A stretch of DNA of 6,635 nt from Halodesulfurarchaeum sp. (GTDB taxonomy: Archaea; Halobacteriota; Halobacteria; Halobacteriales; Halobacteriaceae). The notes under the pieces were generated by a model, which was not told the origin of the DNA, searched no databases, and worked only from the letters and a program-made list of their open reading frames with translations. The stretch is taken from assembly GCA_018334775.1 (NCBI GenBank), contig JAGXLJ010000068.1:1-6635 (forward strand), given 5' to 3'. Of the stretch, positions 1 through 5,608 are shown piece after piece. Both the position numbers and the translations under genes were made by a program. Within the stretch, counting starts at the first letter, position 1, and each line of letters starts with the position of its first letter.

Positions 1-50
1 GGAGAGTTTCGTAGCCGGTTAACTCGGACGTATCGAGATCGCCACCGGGA

Positions 51-58
51 CGTTTTTG
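51..58 (+). promoter_or_regulatory. Putative TATA-like promoter box of the Nudix gene
   Basis: The octamer CGTTTTTG has its T-run centred 28 nt before the ATG at 83. In haloarchaea the TATA box lies about 27 nt before the transcription start, so the mRNA would begin at or near the ATG (leaderless). The same octamer stands at nearly the same distance from the ATG at 4535. This is inferred from position and composition; the T-run could instead be the T-rich terminator of an upstream gene. Confidence 0.4.
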
Positions 59-82
59 CCGCCCTGCCAAGTCCTCTGGAGC

Positions 83-739
83 ATGACCAACCCCGAGCCA
101 GAGGACGGGGATTCACCCCGTGACACGAGCGAGGAGACCGACCCCGATTCGGCCGGAGGCGAGCACGAGGAACCCCTCCAGTGGGTCACCGAGGACCGCG
201 AGAACGCCTATTCCTGCCCAGGGTTTTCGATCGTTCACGAAGAGGTGACCCTCCCCGATGGCACCACCACGGACTTCGATTACCTCCATGATGGGCCTAG
301 CGTCGTCATTCTTCCGTTCACCCCGCACGGTGATCTCGTCCTCATCGAAGAGTGGCGCCAAGCGGTGAAACAGGTGACACGGGGGTTCCCAGCCGGCGGA
401 ATCGAGCCGGGCGAGGGGTTTCATCAGGCCGCACAGCGCGAACTCACTGAGGAAACCGGATACGAAACATCGGACGTGTACCGCCTCGACACGTTCGAGC
501 CGGCGACCGGTATCTCGGACGCGGTCTTTCACTATTTCGTCGCGACCGACTGCCGCCCGACGGGCACACAAAACCTGGACGAGGACGAAAGCATCCGGGT
601 GGTCACGAGCTCGCTTGGAGACATTCTGGAAACGCTGTTTCAGGGCGATCTCAAGGACGGCCGGACCGCCCTTGGACTCCTCCGATACGTCGTCGGGGAC
701 ATGGATCAGATATCAGTCTCGCCCCCGAACGGGCCGTGA
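83..739 (+). CDS. Nudix hydrolase, ADP-ribose/ADP-sugar pyrophosphatase type
   Basis: Probable cytoplasmic Nudix pyrophosphatase of 218 aa that would hydrolyse a nucleoside diphosphate linked to another group, most likely ADP-ribose or another ADP-sugar. The complete Nudix box G-x5-E-x7-REL-x-EE-x-GY is seen at residues 105-127, with all Mg-binding glutamates. Before it lies the family-typical strand VVILPF...LVLIEEWRQAV and the FPAGG turn; after it comes FEPATGISDAVFHYFVA, where the proline 13 residues past the box and the GxSD motif fit the ADP-ribose pyrophosphatase subgroup. Residues 1 to about 40 form an acidic, low-complexity extension (many E, D, S, P) that is longer than in bacterial NudF and probably disordered. 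The ATG at 83 was chosen over an in-frame TTG at 56 because the TTG sits inside the likely promoter T-run. No obvious functional tie to tgtA, 59 nt downstream. Family confident; substrate inferred. Confidence 0.88.
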   Translation: MTNPEPEDGDSPRDTSEETDPDSAGGEHEEPLQWVTEDRENAYSCPGFSIVHEEVTLPDGTTTDFDYLHDGPSVVILPFTPHGDLVLIEEWRQAVKQVTRGFPAGGIEPGEGFHQAAQRELTEETGYETSDVYRLDTFEPATGISDAVFHYFVATDCRPTGTQNLDEDESIRVVTSSLGDILETLFQGDLKDGRTALGLLRYVVGDMDQISVSPPNGP

Positions 740-767
740 GTTTCTGTCAGTGACGGCAAACACAACG

Positions 768-773
768 AGTATG
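768..773 (+). promoter_or_regulatory. Weak TATA-like box upstream of tgtA
   Basis: The sequence AGTATG is centred about 28 nt before the tgtA ATG in the 59-nt gap after the Nudix gene. It is only mildly AT-rich in a GC-rich gap, so it is a weak candidate. Without it, tgtA would be read through from the Nudix gene. Confidence 0.22.
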
Positions 774-798
774 CCTCCCCGCGGGTAATTCTGGTCCA

Positions 799-2268
799 AT
801 GGCGGACAGTTTCGAGATCCGATCACAGGACGCGTCCGGCCGGATCGGCGACCTCCAAGTCCCTCGCGCCGACCGGACCGTTCGCACCCCGGCCTTGCTC
901 CCAGTCGTCAATCCCCACTACCGTACGATCGACCCGGATCGTTTCGAAGCGTTCGGGGTGGAGATGCTGATCACGAACGCCTACATCATTTATCAGGACG
1001 AGGAGCTTCGAGCACAGGCAAAATCCGAGGGGTTGCACGAAGTCATCGGCTTTGACGGCCCGATCATGACCGATTCGGGCTCGTTCCAACTTGCGGAGTA
1101 CGGCGACATCTCGGTCTCGACGGAGGAGATCCTGTCCTTTCAAACGGCGATCGGGTCGGACATCGGGACGCCAGTCGATATCCCAACCCATCCGGACGCC
1201 GACCGAGAAACCGTCACAACCGATTTAGCCGAAACCGAGCGGCGCCTCGAAATCGCTGCATCGGTCGAGACCGAAGACATGCTGGTAACCGCGCCCGTCC
1301 AGGGCGGCACACTTCCAGATCTCCGGGAGCAGGCCGGGGCAACCGCCGCGGAAACGAAACTCGACGTGTTCCCGATCGGAGCAGTCGTTCCCTTGTTGAA
1401 CAACTACCGATACGCCGATGTCGTCGAACAGGTCATGGCTGCAAAACGGGGCCTTGGAACAGCCGCCCCCGTCCACCTCTTTGGGGCTGGTCACCCGATG
1501 ACCTTCGCGTTGGCCGCTGCAATGGGGTGTGACCTCTTCGATTCGGCTGCCTACGCGCTGTTTGCCCGCGAGGGACGCTACCTCACTGTCCGGGGGACAA
1601 AGCACCTCGAAGACCTGCAGGAATTCCCGTGTTCCTGTCCCGTCTGCACGAATCACGAACCGAGTGAGTTGCGCGATGTCGATGAGGAGACACGAACACG
1701 TTTGCTGGCCGAGCACAACCTTCACGTCTCCATGGCCGAGATCCGTCGGATCAGATCGGCGATCCGGGACGGGTCCCTGCTCGAACTCGTCGAGGCGCGG
1801 GCTCACGCCCATCCGAGTTTGCTCGATGGTTATCGGACCCTCCTCGAACACGTCGAGCACCTGGAAACCCACGATCGTTCGAGCAAAAGCACGTTCTTCT
1901 ACCTCTCGGCGGACAGCGCGCACCGACCGGAAGTCCTGCGCCATCACGACCGACTCGACCGGCTGACCGTCGAGGGTTCGCTCTTGCTAACCGAGGGACG
2001 GGCCGATGATCGGTTTGCGACCACCTGGCGACTCAAACCGCCATTTGGCCCGATCCCGCCAGGACTCACAACAACCTATCCTCTGACGGCTGAAGTCCCT
2101 GAACAAATGGATACACCTGGCTACGTGGCCGCTGCGGAGGGTGTCACTCGGCTCGTCGAGGCAAATCCCGAGACGTCGGTCACGGTCGCCCAGCGCCAAT
2201 GGCCCGACCGTGCGTTGGCGAAACTCCCCGAGTCGGTGACTATCGAACGGCTGGGTCGGAACCCATAA
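799..2268 (+). CDS. tgtA: Archaeosine tRNA-guanine transglycosylase (preQ0-inserting)
   Basis: TgtA exchanges guanine-15 in the D-loop of archaeal tRNAs for preQ0, the first tRNA-bound step of archaeosine synthesis. The 489-aa protein shows the TGT (beta/alpha)8 barrel signatures in order: MTDSGSFQ at 90-97 with active-site D92; DIP at 127-129; VQGG at 167-170; and [19 protein letters not shown] at 243-261, where D248 aligns with the catalytic nucleophile of the family. A structural zinc site follows: C278, C280, C283 and H306 (CSCPVC, then AEHNLH). Residues about 310-489 match the start of the archaea-specific C-terminal region ([22 protein letters not shown]), but the protein stops without a PUA domain, unlike single-chain archaeal TGTs of roughly 580 aa; ArcS, encoded 45 nt downstream, carries the PUA. 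The ATG at 799 gives a normal N-terminus. Assignment is firm; the PUA-less architecture looks intact, not truncated. Confidence 0.97.
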   Translation: MADSFEIRSQDASGRIGDLQVPRADRTVRTPALLPVVNPHYRTIDPDRFEAFGVEMLITNAYIIYQDEELRAQAKSEGLHEVIGFDGPIMTDSGSFQLAEYGDISVSTEEILSFQTAIGSDIGTPVDIPTHPDADRETVTTDLAETERRLEIAASVETEDMLVTAPVQGGTLPDLREQAGATAAETKLDVFPIGAVVPLLNNYRYADVVEQVMAAKRGLGTAAPVHLFGAGHPMTFALAAAMGCDLFDSAAYALFAREGRYLTVRGTKHLEDLQEFPCSCPVCTNHEPSELRDVDEETRTRLLAEHNLHVSMAEIRRIRSAIRDGSLLELVEARAHAHPSLLDGYRTLLEHVEHLETHDRSSKSTFFYLSADSAHRPEVLRHHDRLDRLTVEGSLLLTEGRADDRFATTWRLKPPFGPIPPGLTTTYPLTAEVPEQMDTPGYVAAAEGVTRLVEANPETSVTVAQRQWPDRALAKLPESVTIERLGRNP

Positions 2269-2281
2269 CCCGCGATGGGAA

Positions 2282-2288
2282 GATAATT
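2282..2288 (+). promoter_or_regulatory. TATA-like box upstream of arcS
   Basis: GATAATT is the most AT-rich stretch in the 45-nt tgtA-arcS gap, and its centre is 29 nt before the arcS ATG at 2314. This spacing fits a leaderless haloarchaeal promoter, so arcS may have its own start in addition to read-through from tgtA. Inferred from sequence only. Confidence 0.42.
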
Positions 2289-2313
2289 CCCCGACGCACC
2301 CGCAGTACGGGCC

Positions 2314-4080
2314 ATGACCGAGTATTTCGAGGTCCTCGACAGAGACGGGGCCGCGAGGGTCGGCGAACTCGGCCTCGCCGAACCACGCCACACGCCCGGA
2401 CTCATTGGGGACGCCCTCCAGGACGCCGGCAGCCTCTGGGCAGATGAACGCGAGGTTCCGTCCGGAAGCGATTCGGAACTCACGTTGCTCCCGCATCGAG
2501 CCTTCCCGCCTGGAACGCCCGGATCGGTTCAGGACGAACTCGATGTCTCGGCCCCCGATATCGATGGCCCAAGTGCAGCCGTTATCTCCCAGGAGTCGGT
2601 CGAGGACCGTGGCACTGACGCCTACATCCTTTCGACACCCGGACCACTGATCGGACATGCACGTGCGTTCGTCGAGACCATCATCGAGATCAGACGGTCG
2701 ATTCCGGACGATACCGCGCTCCTGTTTTCGGGGGTCGCGACACCGGCGAACGTCGGCCTGTTGGCATATGCGGGCGTGGACATCGTCGATACAGATCGGG
2801 CCGTCGTGGCGGGCACCCGGGGCCGATATCTCGAACCAACCGAGGAATCGTTTCTGGAGGACCGGTCGGAGTTGTCCTGTACCTGCCCGGCCTGCCAGGG
2901 CCCACGTTCGGAGTTCACCACCGAGGACTGTATCGAGCATAACGTGGCCGCACTTTCCGCCGAACTGGCCCGGGTCCGTGAACGGATTCGGTCCGGCCGC
3001 CTCCGCGATTACCTGGAGGGGCAGGCCAGGCATCATCCGTGGATGACGGCGGCGCTGCGACGCTTCGATCAGGAGGGTGCGTTCCTGAAAGAGCGGGCAC
3101 CACTCTTCCGCCGGTCGGAACTGGCAGCGACGACCGATGATTCCCTGTTCCGCCCGGCCGTCACTCGGTTTGCCGACCGGGTCGAAACGCGGTACGCGAA
3201 CCGGTTCGAGGACGTCCCGTTGTTGCTCGTCCCCTGTTCGGCCGGGAAACCCTACAGCGACTCCCAGAGCCATCGACAGTTCCAGGAAGCCGCCCGCTAT
3301 CGGGCGCACAAGGTGTCCCTCACCGCCCCGCTCGGGGTCGTTCCCCAGGAACTCGAGTTGACCTATCCCGCCCAGCATTACGACGCGGCCGTGACACATG
3401 ACTGGAGCGAGACCGAGATCTCGGTCATCGCCGACCGATTGGGTAACCTGCTCGACGCAACGGAGTATGACCGCGTCATTGCCCACGTCTCGCCAGGTGG
3501 CGAACAGGAAATCGTCGAGCAAGCGCTGGCGGAACGAGATCTGCCGGTGACGTTCACAGTCGAGAACCATCCGACTGCAGGGAACTCACTCGCAGCGCTC
3601 GGCGAGGCCCTCGAGGGCGAGCGGACGATCCAGGTCGAAGCGAAGGAACGGGCGAGCCTGCGAGCAATTGCGGATTATCAATTCGGTCCGGGAGCGGGCG
3701 ATGCAATCCTCCCAGAGTTCGAGTTACAGGGGCGGTATCCCAGGCTCCAGGCACTCGCACCGGACGGTGAACAACTCGCTGCTCTCGTCCCCCAATACGG
3801 AACGCTCGCCCTCACACTGGCGGGTGCAAGGCAGTGGGTCGAGAGCACTGTTCGAACGAGCCGTGTCGAAATCGACGCGTTCCGGCCCCACGGCAGCGTG
3901 CTGGCCCCCGGGATCGTGGATGCGGACGAATCGATCCGAGTCGGCGACGAAGTGGTCTTCGAGGGGCCCGAGGCCTTCGGGATCGGCCGGGCATCGATGC
4001 ACGGGGCTGCAATGATCGAAAGCACTCGCGGCGAGGCGATTGATGTGCGCCATGTGACCGATTCTGCCGCGGATCGATGA
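2314..4080 (+). CDS. arcS: Archaeosine synthase (TgtA2/ArcS)
   Basis: ArcS acts after TgtA on preQ0-15 tRNA. In studied archaea it adds lysine to the preQ0 nitrile, and the radical-SAM partner RaSEA then releases archaeosine; no RaSEA gene is in this window. The 588-aa protein is a diverged TGT paralogue. Its N-terminal half lacks the DSGSFQ motif, but GVDIVDT and RGRYLE (residues 154-174) align with the TgtA nucleophile block, and C189, C191, C194 and H209 keep the zinc site (CTCPAC). The diagnostic ArcS motif is at 307-323: P-C-S-x2-K-P-Y-x2-S-x2-H-x2-F, with K312 and H320. A typical PUA RNA-binding domain occupies about 516-582 (RVEIDAF, APGIVDAD, IRVGDEVVF, GIGRASMHG). The start at 2314 begins with EYFEVLDRDGAARVGEL, matching the paralogous TgtA N-terminus in style ([15 protein letters not shown]). 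Co-oriented with tgtA, so probably co-expressed. Very confident. Confidence 0.96.
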   Translation: MTEYFEVLDRDGAARVGELGLAEPRHTPGLIGDALQDAGSLWADEREVPSGSDSELTLLPHRAFPPGTPGSVQDELDVSAPDIDGPSAAVISQESVEDRGTDAYILSTPGPLIGHARAFVETIIEIRRSIPDDTALLFSGVATPANVGLLAYAGVDIVDTDRAVVAGTRGRYLEPTEESFLEDRSELSCTCPACQGPRSEFTTEDCIEHNVAALSAELARVRERIRSGRLRDYLEGQARHHPWMTAALRRFDQEGAFLKERAPLFRRSELAATTDDSLFRPAVTRFADRVETRYANRFEDVPLLLVPCSAGKPYSDSQSHRQFQEAARYRAHKVSLTAPLGVVPQELELTYPAQHYDAAVTHDWSETEISVIADRLGNLLDATEYDRVIAHVSPGGEQEIVEQALAERDLPVTFTVENHPTAGNSLAALGEALEGERTIQVEAKERASLRAIADYQFGPGAGDAILPEFELQGRYPRLQALAPDGEQLAALVPQYGTLALTLAGARQWVESTVRTSRVEIDAFRPHGSVLAPGIVDADESIRVGDEVVFEGPEAFGIGRASMHGAAMIESTRGEAIDVRHVTDSAADR

Positions 4081-4085
4081 CGATA

Positions 4086-4092
4086 CCTTTTC
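4086..4092 (+). promoter_or_regulatory. T-rich promoter-like box upstream of the small membrane protein gene
   Basis: CCTTTTC follows the arcS stop and its T-run (4088-4091) is centred about 28 nt before the ATG at 4118, the spacing seen at other starts in this window. The same T-run could help end the arcS transcript. Weak, position-based inference. Confidence 0.33.
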
Positions 4093-4117
4093 GGTTGTCG
4101 CCATCCTTGGATGGAAT

Positions 4118-4402
4118 ATGGCGATCAATCTCGGATACCTGGGCTTTGCCGCGGTCGGTTGGGTGGTACTCCTGGCGAGCCTCTGGCTCGTTCTCCGGGT
4201 TAAACCCTGGCACTACCCGGTTCGGTACGTCGAGTTCGATTTCGGCACCCGAGAGATGACCGAAAAGTTGCTGAGCCGTGGGCCGTCCGGAAAGGAACGT
4301 GAGGACCGTGACGTCCATGATGATGAAGAAGCAGAGAGCCTGTGGGAGCGGGTGAAAATGGGTCTGTATACCTATCCGCTGCGACCCTCGAAGGTCAAGT
4401 AG
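4118..4402 (+). CDS. Small single-span membrane protein, unknown function
   Basis: A 94-aa protein whose family I do not recognise. Residues about 5-26 form one hydrophobic helix (LGYLGFAAVGWVVLLASLWLVL), followed at once by basic R27 and K29; by the positive-inside rule the C-terminal part should face the cytoplasm. The tail has an aromatic patch (PWHYPVRYVEFDF, 30-42), a highly charged linker (KEREDRDVHDDEEAE, about 59-73), then a short segment WERVKMGLYTYPLRPSKVK that is basic at the end and could lie against the membrane. No cysteines and no signal-peptidase site are visible, so the helix looks like an anchor. The charge pattern, archaeal promoter spacing and plausible codon use support a real gene. 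It stands alone between arcS (37 nt before) and the SAMP operon (132 nt after). Function unknown. Confidence 0.75.
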   Translation: MAINLGYLGFAAVGWVVLLASLWLVLRVKPWHYPVRYVEFDFGTREMTEKLLSRGPSGKEREDRDVHDDEEAESLWERVKMGLYTYPLRPSKVK

Positions 4403-4413
4403 CCAGTCCATCG

Positions 4414-4426
4414 CGGCGTTTTGCCG
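4414..4426 (+). terminator. Possible T-tract terminator after the membrane protein gene
   Basis: Eleven nt after the stop codon, CGGC and GCCG flank a GTTTT loop (4418-4422). Archaeal termination needs mainly a T-tract, so these four Ts may be enough to mark the transcript end, but the tract is short and the 4-bp stem may be chance in GC-rich DNA. Confidence 0.25.
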
Positions 4427-4489
4427 GTTGTGACCCCCTTGCAGCGGCGCCCAAATCAGCCCGAAATCGACAGGGAACGGTGCGTACTT

Positions 4490-4511
4490 CGCCCCCGACG
4501 GGGCGTTTTTG
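4490..4511 (+). promoter_or_regulatory. GC hairpin followed by T5; terminator-like and at promoter position
   Basis: CGCCCC (4490-4495) and GGGGCG (4500-4505) form a 6-bp all-GC inverted repeat with a 4-nt loop, followed directly by TTTTT (4506-4510). This has the shape of an intrinsic terminator for the gene ending at 4402. The same T-run, as CGTTTTTG (4504-4511), is centred 27 nt before the ATG at 4535, which is the TATA position for a leaderless mRNA. Both roles are possible; the sequence alone cannot decide between them. Confidence 0.42.
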
Positions 4512-4534
4512 TGCCTGCGGCGAGGATTGGCCCC

Positions 4535-4927
4535 ATGGACGAACTCTCACTCGGAGTCCCGCGACAGATCCTCGAGTCACTTCCGGACGAGGACGACGAC
4601 GCAGCCACAGACATGCAAACAGCGGTTGCTGCCTGGGAAGACCGACTCAATCGTCTGCTCGAGGAGGCAGCCTCCGACCAGGAGGCCGCGAGTGGGATCG
4701 TGGACGCCATCGATCGGCTCGAAGACCGCCACGAGCAGTACGACGACTTCGTCGCCGAGCTCCGGGCTTGGGGGCAGTCTCCTATCTACGCCATCGGGTG
4801 GCGGAACCTCTATGCGGACCTGATCGCCCAGATCTACGATCACGAGTCGGTCGGGGAGACAGTCGACCGCGAGCGAAATGCCAGGCTCGTCGAGGACGGA
4901 ATCCGGTTCCAATCCGATGACGACTGA
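4535..4927 (+). CDS. Acidic helical protein of unknown function, first gene of the SAMP operon
   Basis: A 130-aa, strongly acidic soluble protein that I cannot assign to a known family. It starts with MDELSLGVPRQILESLPDED, then has an acidic linker (DEDDDAATD, about 18-26), a long likely helix with heptad-like leucine, isoleucine and alanine spacing (about 27-77), an aromatic/Trp segment (AELRAWGQSPIYAIGWRNLYADLIAQIYD, about 74-102) that looks like the conserved core, and an acidic C-terminus QSDDD. There is no membrane helix, cysteine cluster or known catalytic motif. The ATG at 4535 is preferred over an in-frame TTG at 4421, because the extension would be basic, unlike the rest, and would cover the hairpin and promoter-like box. 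Its 3' end overlaps the next gene by 11 nt, implying translational coupling and a possible role linked to the MoaD/SAMP protein. Confidence 0.82.
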   Translation: MDELSLGVPRQILESLPDEDDDAATDMQTAVAAWEDRLNRLLEEAASDQEAASGIVDAIDRLEDRHEQYDDFVAELRAWGQSPIYAIGWRNLYADLIAQIYDHESVGETVDRERNARLVEDGIRFQSDDD

Positions 4928-5222
4928 GGGAGACGGAGCCATCGAACTCGAACTCCGACTGTTCGCCACCTTCCGGGAGGCAGTCGGCCAGAAAACGATC
5001 ACCCGTGAGTACCCCGACTCGGTTAGTGTCGGTGAGGTGCTTGTGGCACTCGAAGACGAGTTCGAAGATTTGAACGGACAGTTGCTCGATGAAGAGGGCG
5101 AAATACAGCCTCAGCTCAACGTCCTCAAAAACGGAAAGGAGGTCCTGCATCTCGATGGCCTTGACGAGACGTTTGCGGTTGGGGACCGCCTTTCGTTGTT
5201 CCCGCCCGTCGCAGGTGGATAG
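4917..5222 (+). CDS. samp3: MoaD/ThiS-type ubiquitin-like small archaeal modifier protein, SAMP3-like
   Basis: A 101-aa beta-grasp protein of the MoaD family. Such proteins carry a thiocarboxylate on a C-terminal Gly-Gly after adenylation by an E1-like enzyme (UbaA in Haloferax). They donate sulfur for molybdopterin synthesis or are conjugated to lysines of target proteins as SAMPs. Visible features: the first strand ELELRLFATFREAVGQKTI (10-28), the VSVGEVLVALEDEF helix (36-49), the motif LNVLKNGKEV (67-76), the motif GDRLSLFPPVAGG (89-101), and a free diglycine end. From memory it resembles Haloferax SAMP3 (LELRFFATFREVVGQ, NVLKNGREV, FPPVAGG) more than SAMP1, so the symbol is a best guess. 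The ATG at 4917 adds a short acidic leader (MTTEGDGAI) before the first strand and overlaps the upstream gene by 11 nt. No MoaE or UbaA gene is in the window. Family very sure; modifier versus sulfur-donor role open. Confidence 0.92.
   Translation: MTTEGDGAIELELRLFATFREAVGQKTITREYPDSVSVGEVLVALEDEFEDLNGQLLDEEGEIQPQLNVLKNGKEVLHLDGLDETFAVGDRLSLFPPVAGG
5213..5217 (+). promoter_or_regulatory. Shine-Dalgarno formed by the SAMP Gly-Gly codons
   Basis: AGGTG matches the core of the haloarchaeal Shine-Dalgarno sequence (GGAGGTGA) and ends 5 nt before the ATG at 5223. It overlaps the GCA-GGT-GGA codons for the last Ala-Gly-Gly of the MoaD/SAMP protein. It supports the start at 5223 and reinitiation from the preceding stop. 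Confidence 0.55.
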
Positions 5223-5477
5223 ATGCGTATCGAGCGGTCGTTCAGGGGCATCTCGATTCGACTCGCGGTGAAGTACCTGGAGTCAGTCGGCGCCGAAACC
5301 GTCGGCGAGGACTACGCCGAGGGTGAGGGGTGGCGGGCTGACCTCTCCGCCGAGACCGTCGAAATCGGGCCGTCGCTCGAACTCACCGAAGTCACACTCG
5401 TCTTCGAGGGCGAAGAAGCCGTACTCGAGGAGCTGGTTCCGTCATTCGCGAAGAAAGCGGTTCGTGCAGGCGGTTGA
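5223..5477 (+). CDS. Small protein resembling the C-terminal domain of MoaD-related proteins (DUF1952-like)
   Basis: An 84-aa protein whose ATG directly follows the TAG of the MoaD/SAMP gene. It has an amphipathic RSFRGISIRLAVKYLESVGA segment (5-24), a conserved-looking GEGWRADLSAE block (34-44), a strand LELTEVTLVFEGEE (52-65) and a last helix ending in KKAVRAGG. From memory, RGIS, LAxKYLE, GWRA and LTEVxxxFEG resemble the domain found C-terminal to MoaD in some MoaD-related proteins of bacteria such as Thermus; I could not run the profile search. If this is right, the two adjacent genes are the split form of one fused protein and should work together. The protein itself ends in Gly-Gly, as a modifier or carrier would, though no beta-grasp fold is evident. 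No membrane segment or cysteines. Coupled expression with the SAMP gene is almost certain from the junction. Confidence 0.83.
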   Translation: MRIERSFRGISIRLAVKYLESVGAETVGEDYAEGEGWRADLSAETVEIGPSLELTEVTLVFEGEEAVLEELVPSFAKKAVRAGG

Positions 5478-5496
5478 GAAGCGGAGCGGGAGTAGT

Positions 5497-5592
5497 GGTC
5501 GGCGGCTGAGAAGGGGTGCAAGATGGGGGTCGGCGGCCGAGAAGGGGCTCCAAGAATGGGAGGTCGGCGACTAAAAGGAGGTCAGCGAGAGC
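5497..5592. repeat. Imperfect purine-rich direct repeats in the convergent spacer
   Basis: Three units begin with GGTCGGCG at 5497, 5528 and 5562, so the period is 31-34 nt. The first two are the closest: GGTCGGCGGCTGAGAAGGGG and GGTCGGCGGCCGAGAAGGGG, then TGCAAGATGGG versus CTCCAAGAATGGG. The third is more diverged (GGTCGGCGACTAAAAGGAGG). A partial fourth, GGCGGTTGAGAAGCGG, starts at about 5469 at the end of the upstream gene. All lie between the stops of two convergent genes; the + strand is rich in G and A. No protein is apparent here. Confidence 0.6.
5571..5577 (-). terminator. Possible T-tract terminator of panB
   Basis: Read on the minus strand this is CTTTTAG, 32 nt past the panB stop, followed by the pyrimidine-rich complement of the repeats. 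T-rich tracts end many archaeal transcripts, but four Ts are marginal, so this is a low-confidence call. Confidence 0.28.
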
Positions 5593-5608
5593 GGGACGGA
5601 CCGGACAG

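Noticed and set aside
1..22. Possible C-terminal ESFVAG and TAA stop of an upstream plus-strand gene
   Set aside because: Only six codons are visible, so it cannot be told from chance. A minus-strand frame through 1-116 (with GGDLDTSELTGYETL) is also open but has no good start codon.
1225..1947. Open frame of 240 codons on the minus strand inside tgtA
   Set aside because: Shadow of the tgtA reading frame; composition is not that of an acidic haloarchaeal protein and no promoter box is seen.
1987..3570. Open frame of 527 codons on the minus strand opposite tgtA and arcS
   Set aside because: It is antisense to two firmly identified genes, spans the gap between them, and its translation (rich in R, G, C and W, not acidic) does not look haloarchaeal. 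Long antisense frames are expected in GC-rich DNA with biased third positions.
4421..4534. TTG-initiated extension of the 130-aa acidic protein
   Set aside because: The added 38 residues are basic and proline/arginine-rich, unlike the body of the protein, and cover the hairpin and promoter-like T-run; the ATG at 4535 is better placed.
5497..5592. CRISPR array
   Set aside because: Units are contiguous and diverged, with no unique spacers of constant length and no cas genes nearby.
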